Origin: Paludibacteraceae bacterium
GTDB taxonomy: Bacteria > Bacteroidota > Bacteroidia > Bacteroidales > Paludibacteraceae
Length of the DNA stretch: 56,797 nt
Assembly: GCA_016297215.1 (NCBI GenBank)
Contig: JAEDGZ010000012.1
Coordinates: forward strand, 1-56,797
Direction of reading: 5' to 3'
Shown: positions 43,266 to 52,273 of the stretch, in pieces
How the letters are laid out: each line of letters starts with the position of its first letter
How positions within the stretch are numbered: the first letter of the stretch is position 1
Notes under the pieces: generated by a model
Seen by the model: only the letters and a program-made list of their open reading frames with translations
Told to the model about the DNA's origin: nothing
The model's database searches: none
Position numbers and translations under genes: made by a program

Positions 43266-44236
43266 AAGTATTGGTAGCACCATTGAACTGGGGACTGGGG
43301 CATGCCGCACGATGTGTGCCGCTGGTGAATCGCTTTATAGCACAAGGCGATGAGGTGGTGCTGGGCGGAGACGGCGAGTCGCTGGTACTGCTGCAAAAGC
43401 ACTTCCCTACTCTGCCGGTGGTGCGTCTCGTTGATTTATCTTTATCTTATTCAGCAGGCGGAAGCCAAGTGGGGGCAATGTTGCGAGCATTGCCCAAGAT
43501 TGTGCGTGCGGCTTGGGCAGACCATCGTTTGTTAGGGGAACTATTGGATAGAGAGCCCTTTGATTTGGTAGTCTCGGACAATCGGTTCGGGCTGTCCTCG
43601 CGGAAGACACGGTGCGTGTATGTTACGCACCAGCTACATATCCGTTTGCCTCGTATCTATCGGTGGTTAGAGCCGCTTGCGGCACGGCTGCACGGATGGG
43701 TCGGTCGGCACTATGCGGAAGTGTGGGTGCCCGACTATGAGGATGTAGAAAGGAGCCTGTCGGGGGAGTTAGGGCATCCAAAGGAGCAGGGCTACGGATC
43801 GGTCCGATATATCGGACCTTTATCACGGTTTGAGGGAAAAGAAAATCCGATGACACCGAGCAAAATCGGCACTTTTGAGGTAGTGGCAGTATTGAGCGGG
43901 TTGGAGCCTCAGCGGAGTATGCTGGAGGAGGAGATAGTGAACCGATATGTCGGCAAAGAGGAGCGGGTACTTATAGTGGAAGGGAAGCTGAGCAAGCCTA
44001 TGCTGCAAGCAACCAAGGCAAACATTACCATTGTGCCCTATATGGACGATGCACAACTGATGGCAGTATTGCAACAAGCGCAGCGAATCATTGCCCGTTC
44101 GGGGTATTCCACGATTATGGATTTGGCAGCATTGCATCTTTTGGACAAAGCTGAACTGATTGCCACCCCCGGGCAACCGGAACAGGAATATCTGCAAGAA
44201 TGGATACAGAATCGGAACTATAAAACGGTCAAATAA
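43262..44236 (+). CDS. MurG-like glycosyltransferase
   Basis: 324 residues with a GT-B layout. The opening VAPLNWGLGHAARCVPLVN has the glycine-rich loop seen in MurG and related UDP-sugar transferases. The C-terminal half has VLSGLEPQRSMLEEEIVN and IIARSGYSTIMDLAAL, the nucleotide-sugar site, then TPGQPEQEYL. The acceptor is unknown; the position before a GT2 gene suggests envelope glycan synthesis. It is coupled to the radical SAM gene by an ATGA overlap. Confidence 0.85.
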   Translation: MKVLVAPLNWGLGHAARCVPLVNRFIAQGDEVVLGGDGESLVLLQKHFPTLPVVRLVDLSLSYSAGGSQVGAMLRALPKIVRAAWADHRLLGELLDREPFDLVVSDNRFGLSSRKTRCVYVTHQLHIRLPRIYRWLEPLAARLHGWVGRHYAEVWVPDYEDVERSLSGELGHPKEQGYGSVRYIGPLSRFEGKENPMTPSKIGTFEVVAVLSGLEPQRSMLEEEIVNRYVGKEERVLIVEGKLSKPMLQATKANITIVPYMDDAQLMAVLQQAQRIIARSGYSTIMDLAALHLLDKAELIATPGQPEQEYLQEWIQNRNYKTVK

Positions 44237-44237
44237 G

Positions 44238-45056
44238 ATGCTTAATATCTCTATTGTAACATATTGCCCCGATTGGCAGGGCGAGGTGCTACCGCTTGCC
44301 GAAGCATTGCTAAGTGTGCGAGCTCTGCATAGGCTCTACATTGTTGACAATAGTCCCGAGCCATTTGCGACAGACCTTCCCGAAAAAATACGCTATATTC
44401 ACACGGGCAAAAATGTAGGATACGGACGGGCGCATAACATTGCTATTCGCGAGAGTATTTATGATGAGATACCGCTACACTTGGTGATGAACTCGGATAT
44501 TATTGTGAAGGCAGAGGATATTGATGCGCTGTGCGCGTTCATGCTGTCTCAACCTGCGGTGGGTCAGTTGATGCCTCGTGTGGTAAATCCGCAAGGTGAG
44601 TTGCAACACCTATGCAAGTTGCTCCCTACTCCATTGGATGTCTTTGGCAGACGTTTCCTACCGGCATCGTGGACGCGCAAGCGCAATGCGCGATACGAGT
44701 TGCACGATGCGGATTATTCTCGTCCGATGAATGTACCGTACTTGAGCGGTTGTTTTATGTTGCTACGTACGGAGGCAGTGCAGAAAGCACGCTTGTTTGA
44801 TGAGCTCTATTTCATGTACCCCGAAGATATAGACCTGACGCGCACTATCCACCGCGATTATCTGACGCTCTACTATCCCGCTGTAACCATTGTACATAAC
44901 CATAAAAAAGCATCCTACCACTCGTGGAGGATGCTTTGGGTGCATATCGTGAATATGTGCCGCTATTTCAACAAATGGGGATGGTTCTTTGACGCGGAAC
45001 GCAACCAATTCAACCAAGAAGCCAAAAGTCAACTGATTCCGACTACACATTCATAA
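44238..45056 (+). CDS. GT2 family glycosyltransferase
   Basis: 272 residues from the ATG at 44238, one base after the previous stop. The GT-A motifs are NISIVTYCPDW, YIVDNSPEP, NVGYGRAHNIAI, and MNSDIIV in place of the DxD. The acceptor-side block YLSGCFMLLRTEAVQ and FDELYFMYPEDIDLTRTIHR is typical of rhamnosyltransferase-like (WbbL-type) enzymes of surface polysaccharides. A terminator follows, so it is the last gene of the ribD operon. Confidence 0.9.
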   Translation: MLNISIVTYCPDWQGEVLPLAEALLSVRALHRLYIVDNSPEPFATDLPEKIRYIHTGKNVGYGRAHNIAIRESIYDEIPLHLVMNSDIIVKAEDIDALCAFMLSQPAVGQLMPRVVNPQGELQHLCKLLPTPLDVFGRRFLPASWTRKRNARYELHDADYSRPMNVPYLSGCFMLLRTEAVQKARLFDELYFMYPEDIDLTRTIHRDYLTLYYPAVTIVHNHKKASYHSWRMLWVHIVNMCRYFNKWGWFFDAERNQFNQEAKSQLIPTTHS

Positions 45057-45079
45057 CCATTTAGCAATTAGATATCTCA

Positions 45080-45113
45080 AACAGGTCTCCTTTCTTTCCC
45101 AAGGGGACTTGTT
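45080..45113 (+). terminator. Terminator between two convergent operons
   Basis: AACAGGTCTCC and GGGGACTTGTT pair (two G-U pairs) around a 12-base loop, followed by TTCTTTG on the plus strand. It separates the GT2 gene from the 3' end of porZ. Confidence 0.75.
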
Positions 45114-45124
45114 TTCTTTGTTTG

Positions 45125-48100
45125 CTATTTCATTATCATAATTTTCACCGTGGTATGACTGCCATCCGGTGCATTGCAAAGAGCGGTATAGATACCACTA
45201 CTTGCTTTTTGTCCCTGTTGATTCTTTCCGTCCCAAACTGCTGTACCGCCGTTACTGCGCGTTTTGCAGATGAGGTTTCCGCCTTCATCCACGATATTCA
45301 CTACGCTATTTTCCATTAAGCCGGTTATGGCGATAGAGCCAGCATAATCGGGTCGTACAGGATTCGGGAATGCGTATGCTTGCGAATAATCGTCTCGCCC
45401 TTCGGATGCATCACTGCAATAGGATGCGATACCTTCTCCCGTACCGGCAAAGACTTCTCCTGTAATGGGATGAATAGCAATGGATTGGATATTGTTGGAT
45501 GGTAGTAGCGAGTTCTCTGTAGTAAAGTGGGCTTCTGTGGTTAGTCCGTCTTCAGACATTAGATAGAGTCCTGAGTTCGCCGTACCAATCCATTTTCTAT
45601 TTCCGCCATCCACAGCAATGCAATTGACCTGATCGGAACCCAAGAGATAGTCAGCAAGGTTAGTTCCGTCGTTGCGGGGAATTTTAACTCGGTAGCATTC
45701 ATTACTGGTGAAGAAATCGACAGTAGAAGGAATGATGAATAGTCCTGTAGGTGTGCCGATCCAGATATCGCTGTTTTTGTCTTGAACGAGGCAATAGAAA
45801 TACGCCGGTGCTATTTGCAGTCCGTCTTGGTCGTAGAATTCTTTTCTTTTTACGCAACGGTCATCTGCATTATTGGTCGGCGTTCCGTTGTCGTAGAAAA
45901 GGAATACTCCCTGATCTTCTCGCTGGTCAATAATCCATTTATACCTGCTATCCCGCTGATCAACGACAATCTCCCATGGTGTTTTGAGCATCGTCTTATT
46001 TCCGTTGACCACAAGGCTAAGCCCTACCCAATTGCCAGCCGGAGTCATGATATTGATGGGAGAAGTGGCGTTTTCCGTATTGAGGACCCATAAGTTGCCC
46101 TGCTCATCTATCATAGTTCCCTCTGTTCGTGTAAAATTGTTTGGACTGGTAGGAACGGCGGATAGTAGTGTACTGTTGTCAGGGGTGTATCGATTTGTCG
46201 GTTTATAATCTTTGTATTCATATACGCCTTGTCCGTAACAAGCGGCAAAGAAATGTCCGGGTTCATCGGCTTTACCGGCGAAAGAGACTACATCTCTCGG
46301 TAGTACTCCGAGTGCATTATATGCTGTAGAGGCATACATTCTTCGCCACGTTCTTCCGTTATAAATACTAAAGTTGCCGACTCTGGTTTGCTGTACTCCC
46401 CATCTTCCTCCACCAGCAATGAAAAGTTCATTGCCGATGTATTTGAGTCGGTATCCATAGTTGCTAATGGGTCCTGCCGGCGAGAAAAATTGTTTACCTT
46501 CGCCTGTAAGTTTGCAGATACCTGCGGAGTTGACAGCGAGCCAGTAGCATTGATTAGTCGGGTCGAATATAGCATCTGTGGGATGATAATCAATGAGCGG
46601 AATGATTTCTTCTTGTTTGATCTCTATTAGTCCGACTCCATATTGGTATGCAATGATATGTCCATCTTGGCAGTTGGTCCAATGCAAGGTATCTGCTATG
46701 ATGCTCCAGTTACTTGCTTTGCGAATTTTGAGTTCTTGCTCTTGTACAATATAGAGATGTCCGTATGCTGCAAAGAGTGTGGATGTGGATTGGGCTTCGG
46801 GCAGAGGTGTGATATGCCAATAGTTGTAATCTACCAAGTTGGATTGTAAAGATGCTGTATAAAGGTCTGTTTTGGAGATGGCGTAGATAGTGTCGTTAAG
46901 AATAGTAACAGCCTTAATGTTCACATTGGAGGCATTCTCTCCGATGTAATAGGTATCTTCGACCTCTGCTTTGGCAAGGTCTAAAACCACAATACCAAAT
47001 GCCATACTCAGGTACGCTTTTCCATTATGAACATAGAGACTATTGACGGAAACAGGAATGGAAGACGCTTTTTGGAAGAGGTCGAGCATAGGTGTAATCT
47101 CTTCGTTGGAATCAATCAGGTCGATTTTTCCATCGGAATAGCATAATATGACCTTGTTTGTCTTTTTGTCGTATCCTAACTGCGTTACGGTACTACTGGA
47201 GAGCCCTGTGCTTTTGTTCCATTCCGTCAGGCTTTCATCCGTTTTATTGAGTGAGAAGACCACTCCATCGGCAAGGGCATACACCTCGTTGGTGCTTTGT
47301 ATGACCTTCTTCATTGTTGTGTAAGAGAAATGCGGACGCCATCGTTGAACGCTACCATAATCCAAGTCTTCTTTATCCACATTGTCCGTTCCGGAGCCGC
47401 CGCTCGATGCAGTAGCGTTGAATCTAACAATACCGTTACTTGTGCCGATATACATATACTTGCTTTGTGCATCGAACGCCAACGACATCACGCTACTGTT
47501 AGGCATAATGGTATTGGCAGAATTGTATTGTGCTACAATCTTTTTCCAATCATTAGAAACGACAAAGGCTCCTTCGTTGGTACCCAACCAGATTTGTCCT
47601 TCGTTATCAAATTCGATGGATTTGATTTCATAAGATTGGAAGAGGTTATTTCCATCTTCGTCCAAGATTTCGATTTGACGGCACATATCGGAATTGGAGA
47701 AATCGACATCGGCGGGGATGATGATGGGACCGCTTGAAGAGCCAATCCAGATATTGTTGTTTGCATCTTGTTTGATAGTGTACAAATACAGCGGACTGAT
47801 GGCATTACCGTTTGCGGTAGTCCACGTATCTCGGAAAACGATTTTATCGTCGCCTTCGTTGATTGTTCCGTTATCATCGAGGAGCAGTAGTTTCGTTCCT
47901 TCACGACAAGAAACGATCCACTTATGGTTTTCATTTCGCTTATCTAACAGTATTTCCGCCGTGGTATATATGGGCACCACATTTCCATCCTTAGTCAGCG
48001 TGATTCCGTTCCACTTCTTGTCCGGACTGTACCTGTGCACCGTTTTGCTCTCACTGGTGTTCAGGCACCAATAGTTGCCTTGACTATCAAATGCCCCACC

Positions 48101-49207
48101 GGTGCAACGGGTATATCTTGTGGGTGCCTTTTCGACACGTGTTACCAAAGAACTATTCGAAGGCAGGTATTGTTTCAGCGGCTGATAGTTTTGGAACTCA
48201 TATACTCCCCCTCCGTATGCCGTAACGAAGAAGTGCTCAGGGTTGTTCGGATCAACAGCAACGTCCATGAAGTCCGTTGCGGGATTATTGCCTGTAGCGG
48301 ATCGTATGGTTGCTTGGGATATATTATGCCATTTCTGTCCGTCGAAGACCATCACGCATCCCGGTGTCAGATACTGCACCCCCCAACGTCCTCCGGGGAC
48401 GACATATAGTCGTCCGTTGAAGGTTCTCATGCAATAGGGCGTATTGACTAACGGTCCGTCGGGTTTGTAGGTGAGTTTCTTTTGTGCGATTGTAATTCTG
48501 ATAATTCCATCGGTTCCACCGGCTTCCCATCTTTCTCCGTTGGAATCGGTTACGATTTTTCCTTTGTTGGTGTCTTGCTGGACGCGTCCTAAAGGTTCTT
48601 TCGACCAGAAACGATAATCGACGATATTGTCATTGGTATTGGCTTTATATAGCCAGTCATCTGTAAATGCAAAGATAGTATCTCCTCTAAATAGAATATC
48701 ATTTACCTTCACCTCAGCGGCTTCGTCTCCGATGAAGTAGGTGTCAACCAATTCGTACTTATTGAGATTGAAGGTAACAATTCCGAAGTCGGTGGAAAGA
48801 TAGGCGAAATTATCGCGGATGGTGATGTTGTGTATGCTCTTTGTAGCCATCATGTCCTTGGTGTATAATCCGGACACATAGGTAACACTGTTATCTTTGA
48901 GTAGGTCGATTTTTCCGTCTTCATATCCTATTATCAGCATATCCAAGTCTTTGGCATAGCTGATACAGCCGATGGTGGTACCATGCAATCCACTACCTGC
49001 ATCGTATTTCTCTAAACGTTCAGAGTATTTCTCCACGGAAAAGAGTGCCCCATCGGAGACCGCATAGACTTTATCTTGCGCCACGGCAATTTGGTTCACC
49101 TTGTTGTAGGAAAACATAGATTCCCAAACCGCAGCATTTGCTCCAAAGAAGCAAACTAACAGACCTATCACCAATAAAAACCGTTGTTTCATATAGTTCA
49201 AAATCAT
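45125..49207 (-). CDS. porZ: PorZ-type T9SS attachment-complex protein with duplicated propeller module
   Basis: PorZ in Porphyromonas supplies anionic LPS to the type IX attachment complex and has two beta-propellers plus a C-terminal domain in about 780 residues. This protein has 1360. Residues about 25-590 and 615-1265 are homologous halves: FSYNKVNQIAVAQDKVYAVS matches FSYTTMKKVIQSTNEVYALA, and PGGRWGVQYLTPG matches GGGRWGVQQTRVG. A Gly/Ser-rich linker (TASSGGSGTDN) joins them near residue 600. The C-terminal domain (AYAFPNPVRPDYAGSIAITG, then SSGIYTALC) is single. The start overlaps the rdgB stop (ATGA); an ATG at 49192 is also possible. PorQ, a partner, is encoded 5 kb away. Confidence 0.85.
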   Translation of the reverse strand: MILNYMKQRFLLVIGLLVCFFGANAAVWESMFSYNKVNQIAVAQDKVYAVSDGALFSVEKYSERLEKYDAGSGLHGTTIGCISYAKDLDMLIIGYEDGKIDLLKDNSVTYVSGLYTKDMMATKSIHNITIRDNFAYLSTDFGIVTFNLNKYELVDTYFIGDEAAEVKVNDILFRGDTIFAFTDDWLYKANTNDNIVDYRFWSKEPLGRVQQDTNKGKIVTDSNGERWEAGGTDGIIRITIAQKKLTYKPDGPLVNTPYCMRTFNGRLYVVPGGRWGVQYLTPGCVMVFDGQKWHNISQATIRSATGNNPATDFMDVAVDPNNPEHFFVTAYGGGVYEFQNYQPLKQYLPSNSSLVTRVEKAPTRYTRCTGGAFDSQGNYWCLNTSESKTVHRYSPDKKWNGITLTKDGNVVPIYTTAEILLDKRNENHKWIVSCREGTKLLLLDDNGTINEGDDKIVFRDTWTTANGNAISPLYLYTIKQDANNNIWIGSSSGPIIIPADVDFSNSDMCRQIEILDEDGNNLFQSYEIKSIEFDNEGQIWLGTNEGAFVVSNDWKKIVAQYNSANTIMPNSSVMSLAFDAQSKYMYIGTSNGIVRFNATASSGGSGTDNVDKEDLDYGSVQRWRPHFSYTTMKKVIQSTNEVYALADGVVFSLNKTDESLTEWNKSTGLSSSTVTQLGYDKKTNKVILCYSDGKIDLIDSNEEITPMLDLFQKASSIPVSVNSLYVHNGKAYLSMAFGIVVLDLAKAEVEDTYYIGENASNVNIKAVTILNDTIYAISKTDLYTASLQSNLVDYNYWHITPLPEAQSTSTLFAAYGHLYIVQEQELKIRKASNWSIIADTLHWTNCQDGHIIAYQYGVGLIEIKQEEIIPLIDYHPTDAIFDPTNQCYWLAVNSAGICKLTGEGKQFFSPAGPISNYGYRLKYIGNELFIAGGGRWGVQQTRVGNFSIYNGRTWRRMYASTAYNALGVLPRDVVSFAGKADEPGHFFAACYGQGVYEYKDYKPTNRYTPDNSTLLSAVPTSPNNFTRTEGTMIDEQGNLWVLNTENATSPINIMTPAGNWVGLSLVVNGNKTMLKTPWEIVVDQRDSRYKWIIDQREDQGVFLFYDNGTPTNNADDRCVKRKEFYDQDGLQIAPAYFYCLVQDKNSDIWIGTPTGLFIIPSTVDFFTSNECYRVKIPRNDGTNLADYLLGSDQVNCIAVDGGNRKWIGTANSGLYLMSEDGLTTEAHFTTENSLLPSNNIQSIAIHPITGEVFAGTGEGIASYCSDASEGRDDYSQAYAFPNPVRPDYAGSIAITGLMENSVVNIVDEGGNLICKTRSNGGTAVWDGKNQQGQKASSGIYTALCNAPDGSHTTVKIMIMK

Positions 49208-49842
49208 TTTACACTAAACAGACATTCACATAATGCTTTCATTGCTCGTGCTCGGTGGCTGATACCGTTTTTCACTTCGGCGGGCAATTCTGCAAAGGTC
49301 TTATCGAATCCCTCGGGAATGAAAACGGGGTCGTAACCGAATCCTCCTGCGCCCTTTTCTTCGGTGGCTATTGTGCCTTTGACAATACCCTGCACCTGTT
49401 GCATGACGCCGTTTGCTCGGATATACGTTACCACGGTGCGGAACTGCGCATTACGGTTTTCTTCTCCCTTTAATGAATGCAACGCTAATCGTCGATTATT
49501 CCCGCTCGTTTGGTTTTCTCCTTGCGTGGAGAAGCCTTCGTCAGCCGCCCATCTGGCGGTATGTACGCCGGGCTTGCCGCCCAATGCCTGTATCTCCAAG
49601 CCCGTATCATCCGCAAAGACGCCGTCAATAGCCAATGCGTTGCCTTTATTGGTTTGTTGGAAGAGGTATTTCCACACCATTTGCGCTTTGAGAAGAGAGT
49701 TCTCCTCGAGCGTTTCTCCGGTTTCATCAATCTCTTCTTCGAAGGCGACCTCACGGAGGCTGAGGATTTCCGTGTTTATTCCCAAGATGGCACGCACTTC
49801 TTCCAACTTGTGGGCGTTATTGCTTGCAAAGACTAATCGCAT
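49204..49842 (-). CDS. rdgB: dITP/XTP pyrophosphatase RdgB
   Basis: Removes non-canonical purine nucleotides from the pool. 212 residues from the ATG at 49842; the TTG at 49851 is less likely. Family motifs FASNNAHKLEEV, VFADDTGLEIQALGG, GVHTARWA and GGFGYDPVFIPEG are intact, ending with ISHRARAM. It has a TTTG-type promoter that overlaps the divergent DUF2147 promoter. porZ follows with a four-base overlap, an odd pairing of housekeeping and secretion genes. Confidence 0.95.
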   Translation of the reverse strand: MRLVFASNNAHKLEEVRAILGINTEILSLREVAFEEEIDETGETLEENSLLKAQMVWKYLFQQTNKGNALAIDGVFADDTGLEIQALGGKPGVHTARWAADEGFSTQGENQTSGNNRRLALHSLKGEENRNAQFRTVVTYIRANGVMQQVQGIVKGTIATEEKGAGGFGYDPVFIPEGFDKTFAELPAEVKNGISHRARAMKALCECLFSVK

Positions 49843-49900
49843 TTTGTTCAATTTTTATGGATAATTCGTAAGAATGTACTTTCCTGCGCCATTTAGCGCG

Positions 49901-49932
49901 CAAAGTTACGCAAAAATTTTGATATGTGCAAG
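49901..49932 (-). promoter_or_regulatory. rdgB-porZ promoter
   Basis: On the minus strand, CTTG (49929-49932) and TAACTTTG (49901-49908) are 20 bp apart. The element overlaps the promoter facing the other way. Confidence 0.7.
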
Positions 49933-49948
49933 AAAATGTGTAACTTTG
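49918..49948 (+). promoter_or_regulatory. DUF2147 gene promoter
   Basis: TTTG (49918-49921) and TAACTTTG (49941-49948) are 19 bp apart, giving a leader of about 18 nt. It is interleaved with the rdgB promoter, so the two may compete for RNA polymerase. Confidence 0.75.
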
Positions 49949-49972
49949 CGCCCTGAAACAATTTATTTTGGT

Positions 49973-50410
49973 ATGAGAAAACTGTTCTTTATTCTTCTTT
50001 TTTTCGTTTCGTGTTTGTCAGGGACAGCACAAGTGCATCAAATTCTCGGTAATTGGAAGACCATAGATGACAAGACGGGTGAGCCCCAATCGATAGTCCA
50101 TATTTATAAGGGTTCTGATGGTTTGTATTACGGCAAAATCATTGAACTCTTGGTGGACACCCAAGGTCATGAGGCGTTGTGTATTGCTTGCGAGGGTGAA
50201 GACCACAACAAGCCCGTGGTGGGCATGGTGATTATTCGCGGGATGCACGAGGAAGACGGTTGCCTGAAAGGCGGTAAGGTACTTGATCCCGACAACGGCA
50301 AGTTCTACTATGGGAAGATATACCTTGAGAACGGAAATTTGGTGCTCCGCGGTAGTTTAGATAAGCGCGGTTTCATCGGTAGAAATCAGACATGGCTTCG
50401 GGTGAAGTAA
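49973..50410 (+). CDS. DUF2147 exported protein
   Basis: 145 residues from the ATG at 49973. Signal peptide MRKLFFILLFFVSCLSGTAQ. The DUF2147 core starts ILGNWKTIDDKTGEPQSIVHI and continues YYGKIIELL, then GMVIIRGMHEEDG..GGKVLDPDNGKFYYGKIYLENGNLVLRG (shortened here), ending NQTWLRVK. Two cysteines in CIACEGED may form a disulfide. The fold is a small lipocalin-like beta barrel; the function is unknown, although these proteins are common in Bacteroidota. The next gene starts 19 bp before its stop. Confidence 0.9.
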   Translation: MRKLFFILLFFVSCLSGTAQVHQILGNWKTIDDKTGEPQSIVHIYKGSDGLYYGKIIELLVDTQGHEALCIACEGEDHNKPVVGMVIIRGMHEEDGCLKGGKVLDPDNGKFYYGKIYLENGNLVLRGSLDKRGFIGRNQTWLRVK

Positions 50411-51306
50411 ATACTATTCTGAAGAAAGTATTGCAGTGGGTGATTATGCTCGCTGCATATTCTTTTTTGGTATATACTCTTTGTACTTTTGAGCACTATT
50501 CGGATTTTGTTTGTTTCTTTCGTGCGGCATCGGTTCGGCATTATGTTGCCTTGGGCGTTTGCCTTGCGTTGATGCCCTTAAACTTGCTTTTGGAGGCATG
50601 GAAATGGCAGACGCTGCTCAAACCGATAGAGGCGATGGGTATAGGTGAGGCGCTGCGGCAGGTATGCTACGGCATGGCAGGTGCGTTTGTAACCCCCTAT
50701 CGCATAGGCGATTATCCTGCGCGTGTGCTATTGCTGAAAGATAAGTCGCACTATGTGCCTGCGATGACGCTTGCCGTGGTGGGCAGTGTGGCGCTGACGG
50801 CGGTTATTCTTATGCTTGGCATTCCCGCCTTTGCGCTGTCTTTCACAGATTTTCAAGGTTACTTTACATGGAATGGTAAGACCTATCTTTGGGTTGTTTC
50901 TTTGCTATTGTGTTTGCTCCTTCTTGTCTTAGCGCTTGTTCCTTTTATGGGGAAACGATACGGCATAAAATATAGCGATTGCGGCATTATTCTGCTACAA
51001 TCGCTATTACGCTATTTGTATTTCAGCGTTCAACTATGGTTGATATTGTACGCTTGCGGGGTGTTGCTTTCGCCTATGGTGGCGATAGTGAGCATTCCGC
51101 TGTATTACCTCTTTGTTACGGTAACCCCGAACATGCCTATTGCGGATGTCGGTATCCGCGGCGCGTGGGCGGTTTTTGTCTTTGGTCAGTATATGCCCGA
51201 TGTGGAAGCCTCGATTATCTTAGCGACCACTTGCCTTTGGATTATCAACACACTGTTGCCGGTATTGTTCGGCGCGGTAGGTGTCAGATGCTCAAGATCT
51301 GCATAG
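50392..51306 (+). CDS. Flippase-like membrane protein (AglD/UPF0104-type)
   Basis: 304 residues with eight or so membrane segments. RHYVALGVCLALMPLNLLLEAWKW and AFVTPYRIGDYPARVLLL match the lysylphosphatidylglycerol-synthase-TM/AglD family (usual motif TP.r.GE). TPNMPIADVGIRGAWAVFVF is the second conserved part. Related proteins are thought to move or modify lipids, but there is no direct evidence here. The start overlaps DUF2147 by 19 bp, and the 3' end overlaps the convergent pfkA by 23 bp. Confidence 0.82.
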   Translation: MASGEVNTILKKVLQWVIMLAAYSFLVYTLCTFEHYSDFVCFFRAASVRHYVALGVCLALMPLNLLLEAWKWQTLLKPIEAMGIGEALRQVCYGMAGAFVTPYRIGDYPARVLLLKDKSHYVPAMTLAVVGSVALTAVILMLGIPAFALSFTDFQGYFTWNGKTYLWVVSLLLCLLLLVLALVPFMGKRYGIKYSDCGIILLQSLLRYLYFSVQLWLILYACGVLLSPMVAIVSIPLYYLFVTVTPNMPIADVGIRGAWAVFVFGQYMPDVEASIILATTCLWIINTLLPVLFGAVGVRCSRSA

Positions 51307-52267
51307 CCGCCCACTTGTCTGCCTTGATGTCTTTCTTCTCGTGTATGGCTTTGGTGAGGGGTACATAGACAATCTCATCGTTTTGTATGCCAATCATGAC
51401 GTTGCGCTGCTCTTCGAGTAGTGCTTGTATGGCAGCGATACCCATTCGTGAAGCGAGTATACGGTCGTTGGCGGTGGGTGAGCCTCCTCGCTGTAGGTGT
51501 CCGAGGATGGTTACTCGGGTGCTGTATTCGGGATGCGCCTGCTCCATCATCTTCGCTACGGCTTGTGCGCCGCCCTCGATGGCATGCTCTTGGACGAGTA
51601 CGATGCTGGAGTTCTTGCTTTTGCGTCTGCCTTGACCTATTGCCTCCTCAATCTGCTCCAAGATAGTGGCGCGCTCGGGGATAATCGCTGCCTCTGCGCC
51701 GGCAGCGATAGCGGCGTTGAGGGTGAGGAATCCGGCATCGCGTCCCATCACCTCTACGAGGAAGACGCGCTCGTGGCTGGTGGCGGTGTCGCGCAACATA
51801 TCGACGCAGTGCATGATGGTGTTAAGCGCGGTGTCGTATCCGATGGTAGCGTCCGTGCCCCAGAGGTCATTGTCGATTGTTCCCGGGATGCCGATGATGG
51901 GGACGTTGTATTCTTGGGCGAAGAGTCTTGCGCCGGTGAAAGTGCCGTCTCCGCCGATGGCGATGAGTGCGTCGATGCCCTCTTTCTGCATGTTTTCGTA
52001 TGCTTGCTTACGTCCTTCGGGCGTTTTGAACTCCATGCAGCGCGCGGTTTTGATGATAGTTCCGCCGCGTTGTATGATGCCGCTGACATCTTGGGTGGTG
52101 AACTCTTTGATATCATCGTCGATAAGTCCTTTGTAGCCACGGTAGATGGCTTTGACTTTGATTCCGTTGCTAATGGCAGCGCGGGTTACTGCCCGCAGTG
52201 CTGCATTCATTCCCGGTGCATCGCCTCCCGAGGTGAAGACACCGATACATTTGATTCGATATTCCAT
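51284..52267 (-). CDS. pfkA: ATP-dependent 6-phosphofructokinase
   Basis: Commits fructose-6-phosphate to glycolysis. 327 residues. ATP site GVFTSGGDAPGMNAALRAV and IGGDGTFTGA, where glycine after the Asp fits ATP rather than pyrophosphate use. The catalytic segment is GIPGTIDNDLWGTD and the sugar site VEVMGRDAGFLTL. Allosteric residues around KAIYRGYKGL suggest a regulated enzyme. It is the last gene of porQ-cmk-ispH-pfkA, 6 bp after ispH. Confidence 0.96.
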   Translation of the reverse strand: MEYRIKCIGVFTSGGDAPGMNAALRAVTRAAISNGIKVKAIYRGYKGLIDDDIKEFTTQDVSGIIQRGGTIIKTARCMEFKTPEGRKQAYENMQKEGIDALIAIGGDGTFTGARLFAQEYNVPIIGIPGTIDNDLWGTDATIGYDTALNTIMHCVDMLRDTATSHERVFLVEVMGRDAGFLTLNAAIAAGAEAAIIPERATILEQIEEAIGQGRRKSKNSSIVLVQEHAIEGGAQAVAKMMEQAHPEYSTRVTILGHLQRGGSPTANDRILASRMGIAAIQALLEEQRNVMIGIQNDEIVYVPLTKAIHEKKDIKADKWAAMQILSI

Positions 52268-52273
52268 TGTTGT

